This document shows, piece by piece, positions 1 to 7,526 of a DNA stretch of 39,406 nt. Under the pieces are notes generated by a model. That model was given only the letters and a program-made list of their open reading frames with translations, made no database searches and was not told the origin of the DNA. The position numbers and the translations under genes were made by a program. This stretch comes from an uncultured Desulfobulbaceae bacterium (GTDB lineage Bacteria > Desulfobacterota > Desulfobulbia > Desulfobulbales > Desulfocapsaceae), in NCBI GenBank assembly GCA_937132035.1, contig CAKZOA010000147.1, positions 1-39,406 of the forward strand. The letters run 5' to 3'. Numbering within the stretch: position 1 is the first letter of the stretch; each line of letters begins with the position of its first letter.

Positions 1-407
1 ACCGGAACGGTGATGGACTCGATTATGGTCTTGTCCAGTTCGACATCCTTGCCGTTGATGCTCAGTTCAACCTTTTTGCGATGTGTAGAGGCGAGATCGC
101 GGACAATTCGCGGAATCTTCTCGAAGAGATTACCTATCGGCTGCATCCTGGTCTGCATGATGGCTTCCTGCAGCTCTGAAGTGATGAGATCTATGCGCTG
201 TCCCACCGCTTCGGCATTCTTCAACCCTTCGGAACCTATGGCCTGAAGAAGCTGGTTTCTGCTCAAAACCAGCTCTCCGGCCAGATTCATCAGCGAGTCG
301 AGCAAACTGACATTGACGCGTATGGAGGTGGTGCCTTCCCTGAGGTCACTTTCGTCTTGGCTCATCATCTTCTCAGTACCGTTTTCTGAATAATGAGTAT
401 CTGTCAT
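1..407 (-). CDS. cheA: CheA-type chemotaxis histidine kinase, N-terminal part (runs off left edge)
   Basis: About 135 N-terminal residues are visible. From about residue 25 they match the CheA dimerisation domain (P3): 'TTSIRVNVSLLDSLMNLAGE', then 'LVLSRNQLLQ' and 'QTRMQPIGNLFEKIPRIVRD', leading into the linker before the ATPase domain. CheA phosphorylates CheY/CheB-type receivers when receptor arrays signal. The ATG at 407 is the first usable start: the frame upstream has no ATG, GTG or TTG before a double TGA near 550. The protein therefore begins almost directly at P3, without the P1 (Hpt) and P2 domains of classical CheA. A second ATG pair (363-368) lies 13 codons in. It follows the MCP gene on the same strand, about 155 bp downstream, which suggests a receptor-kinase pair. 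The ATPase and CheW-like domains lie outside the window. Confidence 0.85.
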   Translation of the reverse strand, partial: MTDTHYSENGTEKMMSQDESDLREGTTSIRVNVSLLDSLMNLAGELVLSRNQLLQAIGSEGLKNAEAVGQRIDLITSELQEAIMQTRMQPIGNLFEKIPRIVRDLASTHRKKVELSINGKDVELDKTIIESITVP

Positions 408-511
408 TGTCTTACCGCCTGGAAGAAAGTGGGAGCGCGCATGTGCAGTATCTCTGCGCGGAAGGGCTGGAAGGTGAATTTCGTATACAACGAAGATTCG
501 GTTGTGGATGG

Positions 512-545
512 CGTCGCCCGCTTTCGCAGGAAAAAGCGGGCGACG
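512..545 (-). terminator. Perfect 13-bp hairpin between MCP and cheA
   Basis: Arms CGTCGCCCGCTTT (512-524) and AAAGCGGGCGACG (533-545) pair perfectly around an 8-nt loop, 17 bp past the MCP stop. There is no T-tract after it on the minus strand, so it could be a weak or Rho-assisted terminator, an mRNA-stabilising 3' hairpin, or an attenuator for the downstream cheA. Confidence 0.55.
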
Positions 546-561
546 TCATCAGAAGAGACAT

Positions 562-2553
562 CTAAGCGACTTTGAACCTCGATACCAACTGGTTAAGCTG
601 TTCAGCCAGCTTCGACAGTTCGGTGGCGCTTTCCCTGACGTTGCTGCTACCTTCATTGATCTGCTCGTTGCCGCTGCTTATCTCGGTAATCTCTCTGGTT
701 ATATCACCGCTGGCAACCGAGCTCTGAGCAACGTTTTCGTTAACCTCGCTGATACCGGCCGAAGCCTGGGCGATATTTTCAGCAATTTCCGAGGTAGCTG
801 CCGACTGTTGCTCGACGGCGCTGGCGATCGAGTTGATAACATCGTTTATCTCGGTTATGACCTGGCCAATTGTTTCTATATCGGTGATGGTACCATCGGT
901 GGTCTTCTGCATGTCTTCTATCTGATTCTTGATATCCACCGTGGCATCTGCAGTCTGCTTGGCAAGGTCTTTAATTTCATTAGCGACTACGGCAAAACCT
1001 TTGCCAGCCTCTCCGGCCCTGGCCGCCTCTATGGTGGCATTAAGCGCCAGCAGATTGGTCTGCTCGCTGATCTCGGTAATGGTTTCGGTAACCCTGCCGA
1101 TACGATTGGCGGCCTCGCCGAGTTCGTTCATTTTTTGCGATGTCTGAGTCGACTGCGACACGGCCTCTTCGGATATCCCCTTGGCCTTGGCGGCACTCTG
1201 GGCAATTTCGCTAACAGTCGAGGTCATCTCTTCGGTGGCCGTGGCAACCATGCCGACGTTGCTCGAGGATTGTTCCATTGCAGCTGAAACGGAATTGAGA
1301 TTGGTGGTCATCTCTTCGGCGGCGGAGGCAACTGCGTTTGAACGGTTGGAGGCATCCTCGGCATTGCCGGAGAGCTGGGAAGAAACGGCGGAGAGTTCTG
1401 TGGACGAACTCGTCAGCGTGTTGACCCCCTGAACGATTTCCTTAACCATCACACCCAACTCGCCAACGGTTTTGCCGAGAGCCGAAGACATTCTGCCGAT
1501 TTCATCCTGCTGATCTATATCGATTTTGGCCGTGAAATCGCCCTTGGCCATGTAATCGACATATTCTACCACTTTGCGTACCGGCCCGGTTATGCTTCTG
1601 GTAATGACAAAGGCTGCGGCAACCCCGAGAAGAACGGCCAGGCCGGCGGCGATAAGGGCCACGCGAATAGCATTTCTCGATTGGGCCTGGACGATCGGCC
1701 CAAGGGTATCCTGGTCTTCTTTCACCGACAGTTTGACGATTTCCACATCCTCTGCCATTTCCGGTCCCATCATGTCCAGCTTGTTGTTGATGATATCATT
1801 CCGGGTATAGATATCGTCTGCCAGTTCGGTGAAGGGGGCCAGGTATTGCCCGGCCTCTTCAGCCACCTTCGCATTCAACGCCCGTCGCTGGGGATTTTGC
1901 AGCATTGCCTCCAATTGTTCGGTTTCGGCAACGAGTTTTTCAATCTCGGCGTATACCCTTTTTTCGTCGGCCTTGGCATTGGTATCGAGAAACTTCTGGG
2001 CATAGATCCTGCTAAGAAGCATATGGCGCAGGGCTATTCCCGCCTCATAGGCGGCTTCGGCGTCATTATCCTGCTTGGCCGTGGCCATAATTTCGGTGAG
2101 GTGTTTTTCCATTGTCGGACCGGTGGTATCTAGAACATTTATTACCAGCTGGTCGCGTTTTTTCACCAGTTCCACCACCTGGTCGAAATAGCCGTCATAG
2201 AGCTTGACATCATTGGTGTATTCATCGATAACCGCAGCCCGCTCCGGATCCTGTATCTCCTCGTGAGCCTCTTTCAGGAATCCATTCATTATGTCGTAAT
2301 ACTCCTGATACTCCTGAATATCCTTATCACTGGCTGTATTTATATAATCCTTGACGTTCATCCGCACCATGAGCATATTGGCCTGCAGTTGGCCAGCGAG
2401 GTTGCTGTGCCGCGCCAGACTGCGATATTCTACGAAACCACCGGCCACTCCGCTGAGGCCGTTCCAGGAAACAGCGGCGATCAGTATGAGCAATACAATA
2501 ACAACACCGAAGCCCGATCCGATTTTTGCTGCCAGACTCATTTTCTTAAACAT
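562..2553 (-). CDS. Methyl-accepting chemotaxis protein
   Basis: A 663-residue membrane chemoreceptor. Transmembrane segment 1 spans about residues 10-31 and segment 2 about 295-317. Between them is a roughly 260-residue, almost wholly helical sensor region, compatible with a helical bimodular (HBM) domain but not proven. A HAMP domain follows (about 318-370), then a long cytoplasmic signalling hairpin whose tip carries '[20 protein letters not shown]' and '[18 protein letters not shown]'. The protein ends '[11 protein letters not shown]', with no CheR-tethering pentapeptide. The start at 2553 is preferred because GAGGAGAAGAAA stands just before the ATG, and it places a short basic segment before the first membrane helix. 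An in-frame start 14 codons upstream (2595) lacks a ribosome site. The downstream cheA start is a likely signalling partner. The ligand cannot be read from the sequence. Confidence 0.95.
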   Translation of the reverse strand: MFKKMSLAAKIGSGFGVVIVLLILIAAVSWNGLSGVAGGFVEYRSLARHSNLAGQLQANMLMVRMNVKDYINTASDKDIQEYQEYYDIMNGFLKEAHEEIQDPERAAVIDEYTNDVKLYDGYFDQVVELVKKRDQLVINVLDTTGPTMEKHLTEIMATAKQDNDAEAAYEAGIALRHMLLSRIYAQKFLDTNAKADEKRVYAEIEKLVAETEQLEAMLQNPQRRALNAKVAEEAGQYLAPFTELADDIYTRNDIINNKLDMMGPEMAEDVEIVKLSVKEDQDTLGPIVQAQSRNAIRVALIAAGLAVLLGVAAAFVITRSITGPVRKVVEYVDYMAKGDFTAKIDIDQQDEIGRMSSALGKTVGELGVMVKEIVQGVNTLTSSSTELSAVSSQLSGNAEDASNRSNAVASAAEEMTTNLNSVSAAMEQSSSNVGMVATATEEMTSTVSEIAQSAAKAKGISEEAVSQSTQTSQKMNELGEAANRIGRVTETITEISEQTNLLALNATIEAARAGEAGKGFAVVANEIKDLAKQTADATVDIKNQIEDMQKTTDGTITDIETIGQVITEINDVINSIASAVEQQSAATSEIAENIAQASAGISEVNENVAQSSVASGDITREITEISSGNEQINEGSSNVRESATELSKLAEQLNQLVSRFKVA

Positions 2554-3317
2554 TTTCTTCTCCTCAGAGGCGATAACGACGGTATGTACCATCAATAAGG
2601 TAACAACATTTGCTATGCGGCATTCTTTTCACTTTCAACCGCTTCCTGCACAAACCATACCTACTGACAGACAGTTGCATTATTCTTCTGTTTATTAGTG
2701 TATTCCTGAGTATTTAAAACATACACCGTTCTCCTGTCACGCTCTGCAGCGCTCTCTGGCACCAGGGGAAAGGTTATGCTGGTGGTCAAACAACCTCCAC
2801 CATGTTCCTCTCACCACCAAACTGCTCCTGATAATCGACGCTTTATGCAGAAAAAGAAGGTGTCTTTATGGGGAGTTCGGTCAACCATGGCTTTTTTGCC
2901 ACCATCGCCAGGGCAAGGTGACAATACCAGCCTACCGGAAACTGAGATGGACGCCGGCACTGTAATGGACGGCAACCCGCACCAAAGAGTTCTTGCTGTC
3001 TGTTATGATCTCTGCCAGCCAAGTGCATCTCTGGTTTATCTAGAGGCCCTTATAAACATCATCATATCAAACAGTGAGTCACACACCAATTGAGGAGGAG
3101 GAAAGGAGGAGATATGGCGACAGGGCAAGGACGAGTTACAGTGACCTTGCAAAAACACCCAATAGCGGAGTTATCCAACCACCTTAAGCGGTTTGTGTCA
3201 CCTAGAGAAACAGCATGCCGTGTCCTCACCGGACAACCAGCGGCAAGCTCTTTCCTCTACACGCAGTTATATTGGCTCAAAGGCGGGACACCACCAGGAG
3301 CGACATCAACCCGCCGA
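2554..3317. other. 764-bp intergenic region without a convincing gene
   Basis: It lies between the MCP start and the end of the PAS gene, both on the minus strand, so it should hold the MCP promoter. Several short open frames exist on both strands, but codon use looks random. A purine-rich run (about 3093-3112) forms an excellent ribosome site before an ATG at 3114. That frame (3114-3506) runs antisense into the end of the PAS gene, so I do not call it. No tRNA or known riboswitch was recognised. Confidence 0.5.
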
Positions 3318-4445
3318 TCAATCGAGGTCATAGTATCTGCTGAGGCATTCATTGCAGATACTGTGGCTGAAATAGGCCTCCGAGCGTTTTTCGATATACT
3401 CTTCCAACCTGCTCCAGTAGCCCTCGTCGTCGCGCATATTCTTGCAGTGGGCGCAGATGGGTATCAATCCCTTGAGGGCAATAACCTCGCTCTGCACATT
3501 TTTTAATGTTGTTATGTTTTCGAGGATGAATATGGAACCAGTGAATTTGCTGCTAACATCAAGCATCTGTGAGAACCTCATGCGAAAAACCGCAGGTTCG
3601 CCATCAAGTTCTACCCGCTTTTCTATCGCTTCATCGCTGATGGTACCATCCAGGGATGTGTTGATTTCGGTAGCAAACCATGGCAGCACATCCACAGCCG
3701 GCCTCCCCCTGAACATGCCGGAAGACTCCTCGACCTTCGAATCCTTGTACCCTTTTGTCCCACGAGCCCCATAGTATTGGCCGCCGGCAATGCTTTCTTT
3801 GTGGAGAAAGGCAGATGCCGCCAGATTCATATTGTCGATCATTCCGTCGGGGGTTATAAGGAAAACAGGAGTAGGAATAGATTCAAAGATGGTGAGATAC
3901 TTGTTTTTTTCGTTGGTCATCTCCCTGTTACTGATCTGCATTTCCAGAATTTTCTTCTGCTCGCCGCCGCCGGCCCATTCCACGCACAGGCCCGTTTCGA
4001 TAATGTCGAATACTCGGTGAATCAGTTCTCTGTGCTTTGGCCCATTGCTCAGCGACGCTTCATGCTCCTTGAGCAGATCGATATAGGTCTTGCGGTAATA
4101 CTTCAGCAAACCGAAAAACATATTGAGGCTGATGCCGCGTTGACGATGCCGTCGCGCCTCGAGAATACCGAAATGTGCGGCTTGGTGCTCGAGTAGATCG
4201 TCTTCGGCCTGCAGGCTGGGAGGTTCACCATGGGCACTGACGATGGTTGCTATCGATGAGGACAAGCCCGATATGGAAAGACGCCAGGCCTCTTTCAGAG
4301 TCGAAGTATATTTGGTGTAGCCGTGTTCCGAAGCATATTTCAATATCCCGGCCATCAGAACATCTTCACTTTCTTTGAGCAGCGCGATCAATTCGTCATA
4401 ATGTTGATTTTCCATGGAAAGGGATACCTGGTCTTTGTAGCTCAT
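3318..4445 (-). CDS. PAS-domain signalling protein with C-terminal Cys motif, no kinase domain
   Basis: 375 residues. About 1-165 is helical and soluble, with no membrane segment, and resembles the helical sensor halves of other bacterial sensor proteins. About 175-320 is a PAS domain ('FESIPTPVFLITPDGMIDNM' to 'GSIFILENIT'). The tail carries 'LIPICAHCKNMRDDEGYW', then 'SHSICNEC', a C-x2-C/C-x2-C pair seen after PAS or receiver domains in many delta-proteobacterial signalling proteins and probably a metal-binding knuckle. There is no histidine kinase, GGDEF or HTH domain, so the output is unknown. The start at 4445 has no clear ribosome site; an in-frame ATG ten codons later is an alternative. 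It sits downstream of a stand-alone receiver gene on the same strand, separated by about 190 bp with a perfect palindrome. Confidence 0.8.
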   Translation of the reverse strand: MSYKDQVSLSMENQHYDELIALLKESEDVLMAGILKYASEHGYTKYTSTLKEAWRLSISGLSSSIATIVSAHGEPPSLQAEDDLLEHQAAHFGILEARRHRQRGISLNMFFGLLKYYRKTYIDLLKEHEASLSNGPKHRELIHRVFDIIETGLCVEWAGGGEQKKILEMQISNREMTNEKNKYLTIFESIPTPVFLITPDGMIDNMNLAASAFLHKESIAGGQYYGARGTKGYKDSKVEESSGMFRGRPAVDVLPWFATEINTSLDGTISDEAIEKRVELDGEPAVFRMRFSQMLDVSSKFTGSIFILENITTLKNVQSEVIALKGLIPICAHCKNMRDDEGYWSRLEEYIEKRSEAYFSHSICNECLSRYYDLD

Positions 4446-4603
4446 TTTCAGTACTGCATATATTCACACTACATATTCACATTACTCCTGTCGGCAAAAA
4501 CACGGGGGCGAAAAACCAATGACTCAATTTTTCACCGGCAATAAAGTACCCTTCGCCCCTGGTTTCCGCAAGCTGAACGTTTAACCAGTCAGGGATCGCC
4601 AAA

Positions 4604-4619
4604 TCAGCAGATCTGCTGA
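4604..4619. repeat. Perfect 16-bp palindrome
   Basis: TCAGCAGATCTGCTGA is a fully symmetric site 17 bp past the stop of the receiver gene and about 160 bp before the PAS gene start. It has no loop, which favours a dimeric protein-binding site over an RNA hairpin terminator. No T-tract follows on the minus strand beyond TTT. Confidence 0.4.
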
Positions 4620-4635
4620 ATGCTCCACAGTCCTT

Positions 4636-5061
4636 TTATCTCTGCTGTACAGGTCTTTGCAGCAGACATCTGCTAACGACAGCGGTAAGATCAGCACCAA
4701 GTACGGGTTTGGCAAGAAAGGCTTCGAATCCCATCCGACGCGCCTCATGCTCGTCGATACTATAACTAAAGCCTGTGCAGAGGATGAGCGGCATGTCCGG
4801 GCGTAAAGCGATGATCTTTTTTGCCAGTTGATCTCCGGAAATCTGCGGCATTGTCTGATCGGTAAGAATGAGATCATACTTTTCGGGGTCTTTCCTGATC
4901 ATTTGCAACGCTTCTTTGCTGTCCGTTGTGGAAACGACCCTGTGCCCCATGCGTTCGAGCCTTATCGTCATCACTCGCAGCACTTCGGGTTCATCGTCGA
5001 TCAGTAATATGGTGCCTGTGTCGCAGTCATTCGTGACATTCGGTGAGTTTTCAGGATCCAT
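4636..5061 (-). CDS. Stand-alone response-regulator receiver
   Basis: 141 residues, a single CheY-like receiver with no output domain. The acidic pair is D22-D23 in 'LLIDDEPEVL', the phospho-acceptor is D68 in 'DLILTDQTMP', and the conserved lysine is in 'FLAKPV'. All catalytic positions are intact, so it should accept phosphate, probably from one of the hybrid kinases nearby or from CheA. The start at 5061 is chosen because GCGAGGAAAAAC precedes the ATG; the open frame continues 41 codons upstream without receiver similarity or a better ribosome site. It could shuttle phosphate within a relay (Spo0F-like) or act by protein contact. Its partner cannot be told from sequence alone. Confidence 0.88.
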   Translation of the reverse strand: MDPENSPNVTNDCDTGTILLIDDEPEVLRVMTIRLERMGHRVVSTTDSKEALQMIRKDPEKYDLILTDQTMPQISGDQLAKKIIALRPDMPLILCTGFSYSIDEHEARRMGFEAFLAKPVLGADLTAVVSRCLLQRPVQQR

Positions 5062-5241
5062 GTTTTTCCTCGCAATATCCATGAAGCAGCAGTTTGAGGG
5101 CGGTCTCACTTCGACTTGCCACTGGAGCTCCCTCTTTCTTCGGCAGCTCATCCATTTATACCATTGCTGTAGATGTTGGGTCACAGTCCATCTTTAATGA
5201 AATGATCATACTGAGCCGCAAGAACGGTTGTATACCATCTC

Positions 5242-5616
5242 TCACTCCGTGATCGGCTGCAGCTTCAGGAGCGAAGAAAGAACGTTTTCAGCAACCGGGC
5301 TGGTGAGATAGATATCAATCTCGGCAATACGTGCCGATTGCTCAAACGTCACCTTGTTTTCCTCGACGATGAAAACCACTGGCGGCCCCAGTTGTCCGGA
5401 AAGGTTCAGGGTTTTTTTGATCGCACGAAGACATTGCAGGTGAGTATCATTTCCGTTCTTCAGCACAAAGATGCACAGGCCATACTCTTCAATACCTATC
5501 TCCTCCAGAACGAATGAACGAAAATCTATGGAAACATAAGGGATTTCATGTTTTCTTAAAAAAGAAACGACCTCGGTATCATCCACCAAAGTGCCAGTAA
5601 GTATAAGCACCCTCAT
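5242..5616 (-). CDS. Receiver-like protein lacking phosphorylation residues (hypothetical)
   Basis: 124 residues. The alternating hydrophobic strands ('MRVLILTGTL', 'YGLCIFVLKN', 'PPVVFIVEEN', 'EIDIYLTSPV') and the terminal helix suggest a flavodoxin or receiver-like fold. The acceptor aspartate after strand 3 is absent ('FVLKNGND'), and the lysine-proline of strand 5 is replaced by Ser-Pro. If it is a receiver, it is a pseudo-receiver. The start at 5616 follows GGAGGAAGTTGCA, a strong ribosome site; an in-frame ATG five codons upstream sits too close to its purine run. The neighbours are a true receiver downstream and the NtrC-type regulator upstream, so a role in the same signalling set is plausible. 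I do not recognise a named family. Confidence 0.65.
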   Translation of the reverse strand: MRVLILTGTLVDDTEVVSFLRKHEIPYVSIDFRSFVLEEIGIEEYGLCIFVLKNGNDTHLQCLRAIKKTLNLSGQLGPPVVFIVEENKVTFEQSARIAEIDIYLTSPVAENVLSSLLKLQPITE

Positions 5617-5668
5617 TGCAACTTCCTCCATCCCCCCTCAATAGTCTCTGTGGTTCCTTTCTAAGGTA

Positions 5669-5684
5669 TACAAATTACATGCCA
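5669..5684 (-). promoter_or_regulatory. Possible sigma-54-like -24/-12 promoter
   Basis: The minus strand reads TGGCATGTAATTTGTA, close to TGGCAC-N5-TTGCA with correct spacing, and lies about 52 bp before the start at 5616. The -12 dinucleotide is GT rather than the near-invariant GC, so this is weak. It is of interest mainly because a sigma-54 activator is encoded next door. Confidence 0.25.
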
Positions 5685-5760
5685 ACAGGATCATAATTTG
5701 CGTTTTTGCTGAATTCGTAATTAGTTCATAAAAGATGCCGCTCGAGTTATCGATCGCAAC

Positions 5761-5877
5761 CCCTTACTAGCGTAAGGGATGGGAGGAGCAGGCACACCCG
5801 ATGGGTAAGAGAACAGTTTGCATAGTGCTACCCTGCCGGAGGATGCCAGAGAAAGCATCCTCGGACACAAACTGTTC
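5761..5877. ncRNA. Candidate structured RNA or regulatory leader with nested hairpins
   Basis: Three perfect inverted repeats lie in a row: CCCTTAC/GTAAGGG with a 4-nt loop (5761-5778), ACCC/GGGT with a 3-nt loop (about 5797-5805), and a two-level hairpin. The outer arms are GAACAGTTTG (5811-5820) and CAAACTGTTC (5868-5877). The inner arms are GAGGATGC (5839-5846) and GCATCCTC (5855-5862) with an 8-nt loop. A competing pairing, GCAGGCAC with GTG...CCTGC, would exclude the outer stem. No coding frame explains it. Strand is undetermined: on the minus strand it lies in the interval downstream of the NtrC gene and about 145-260 bp upstream of the receiver-like gene; on the plus strand it would be a free-standing small RNA. 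It matches no riboswitch or housekeeping RNA that I recognise. Confidence 0.4.
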
Positions 5878-6057
5878 CCAATATAGCTCACATAAAAACA
5901 GACTAAATACCTCGTATGCTTACCTGTTATAAGAGACTGCTTAGTTTTCCATCAAAGAATAACGCCAGTGACATTCGGTGCTCCATGCCTCAGAAACAGG
6001 GAAACACAGCGCTTTTCGTAACAGCAGAGAAGAGACATCGAAAAGATTATGGAACAA

Positions 6058-6077
6058 AGGTGGTCAACAGACCACCT
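6058..6077 (-). terminator. Probable terminator of the kinase/NtrC operon
   Basis: Arms AGGTGGT (6058-6064) and ACCACCT (6071-6077) close a 6-nt loop. On the minus strand the stem is followed by TTTGTTCC. It lies about 50 bp past the stop of the NtrC-type gene. The short T-run makes it a moderate candidate. Confidence 0.5.
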
Positions 6078-6128
6078 CGCAACAAAGAGTGGTGAGGGGG
6101 AAAAAGGAAGGTGGAAATACTGCCGGTG

Positions 6129-7523
6129 TTAATGGCGATTATTCGCGGTAAAATCTTTGGCCGAGAGATTGAGCTCCTTGAGCTTGGTGTAAAAATTCTT
6201 TTTGTGCATGCCGCTCAACTCCAGCGCCTTTTGCAGGCTGCCTTCAGACAGGCCAAGGACCTTGAGAAAATACTCCCTGTCGAAATCACCCAGAACCTGC
6301 TTCTTGGCCTGGCGGTAAACTTTTATACCACCCTCGACATTGCCGCCGACCACCCGGCGAACATCGGAGAGGCCGATCTTTCTGCGACCGCTCAGCTGCG
6401 TTATCTTATACAGTGCCTGTTTGAGCTGTCGGACATTGCCGGGCCACTCTGCCTCGATAAGCAATGCCGCCGCATCAAACGATATCTCATAGGTGGTTTT
6501 CTTACTGGTGCCAAAGACTTCCAGAAAATAATAGATAAGCGGCAAAATATCGTTTTTTCTCGCATCAAGGCCGGTGGTGGTTAAGACGGTTCCCTGCAGA
6601 CGGTAATAGAGGTCCTCTCTGAAGCTGCCCTCGTCGACCATCTTCCGCAGATCACGGTTGGTAGCCGCCAGGACCCGGACACTGGCCATACGCGGAACGG
6701 CCTCGCCCACTTTGCTGTATTCGCCGTTGTCAAGAAAACGCAGCAGTTTGGCTTGTATGGCCGATGACAATTCCCCAACCTCATCGAAAAAAAGAGTGCC
6801 CCCCTCGGCTGCGCCAATATATCCGGTGGTATTCTGGGCGGCGCCGGTGAAGGCACCTCTGACGTGGCCGAAGAGCTCGGTCTCAGCGAGGTCTCCGAGT
6901 ATGGCACAGTTTATGGGAATAAAAGGTTTTTGCGCCCTGCCGCTGTTGTGATGAATATCCTGGGCAATTACTTCCTTACCGGTTCCCGACGGCCCCAGGA
7001 TCAGCACAGGTATATCGGTGTTGGCTATGGCCATTGCATCATTGCGTATTTCTCGAATATTCTTTGAAATGCCCACCAGGTTGCTGTTCGATAACTTGCC
7101 AAAGGAGGAGGTTTCGAGGGCACTGCGCAGACGGTTGTGATGAAGGGCGGCATAGGCGGAATAGACCAGCTGCGATTCGTTAAACGGTTTGAAGAGATAA
7201 TGTGTAAGCCCCATCAGCAGACAGGGATCAAGATTTTTCTCGTCGGGAACGCCGGTGATAATAATGATCTCCGTGCGCAGAGATTGTTCCAGTATCTGCC
7301 GTGACAGTTCCACCCCGCTTATTTCCGGCATGTTGATATCGACAAGCGCCAGATCGAAGGTGGTGGTTTCCACCGCCGCCAAGGCCGCTCTGGGGTTGGA
7401 AAACACATCTACCATATACCCTCGCTCCCCCAGGATCTCACCGACGAATTCGGCCAGTGACGGTTCGTCGTCGACAACGAGCACTTTGACGTCTTTTACG
7501 CGGTGTACGCTATGACTGGTCAT
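6129..7523 (-). CDS. NtrC-family sigma-54-dependent response regulator
   Basis: 464 residues. The receiver (about 12-125) has acidic pair D18-D19, acceptor D62 ('LALVDINMP') and lysine K112 ('LFKPF'). The AAA+ domain (about 148-380) has Walker A 'GPSGTGKE' (177-184), the sigma-54 contact loop 'GAFTGA' (223-228), Walker B 'GGTLFFDEVGEL' (241-252) and 'WPGNVR' (360-365). The C-terminus 'LQKALELSGMHKKNFYTKLK' is a Fis-type helix-turn-helix. It should activate sigma-54 promoters when phosphorylated. The start at 7523 lies 3 bp after the stop of the short hybrid kinase, so the two are co-transcribed and probably act together. The receiver proline-rich 'KPF' region and all ATPase motifs look intact. 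Target promoters are not identifiable with certainty; weak candidates are noted at 5669-5684 and 12693-12708. Confidence 0.93.
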   Translation of the reverse strand: MTSHSVHRVKDVKVLVVDDEPSLAEFVGEILGERGYMVDVFSNPRAALAAVETTTFDLALVDINMPEISGVELSRQILEQSLRTEIIIITGVPDEKNLDPCLLMGLTHYLFKPFNESQLVYSAYAALHHNRLRSALETSSFGKLSNSNLVGISKNIREIRNDAMAIANTDIPVLILGPSGTGKEVIAQDIHHNSGRAQKPFIPINCAILGDLAETELFGHVRGAFTGAAQNTTGYIGAAEGGTLFFDEVGELSSAIQAKLLRFLDNGEYSKVGEAVPRMASVRVLAATNRDLRKMVDEGSFREDLYYRLQGTVLTTTGLDARKNDILPLIYYFLEVFGTSKKTTYEISFDAAALLIEAEWPGNVRQLKQALYKITQLSGRRKIGLSDVRRVVGGNVEGGIKVYRQAKKQVLGDFDREYFLKVLGLSEGSLQKALELSGMHKKNFYTKLKELNLSAKDFTANNRH

Positions 7524-7526
7524 TAT

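Noticed and set aside
502-1287. Plus-strand frame of 261 codons
   Set aside because: It is antisense to the MCP signalling domain, which has a perfect family match on the minus strand; the frame arises from its helical repeat codons.
2776-3093. Plus-strand frame of 105 codons in the gap before the PAS gene
   Set aside because: Random-looking composition (Pro/His rich start), no similarity, no ribosome site.
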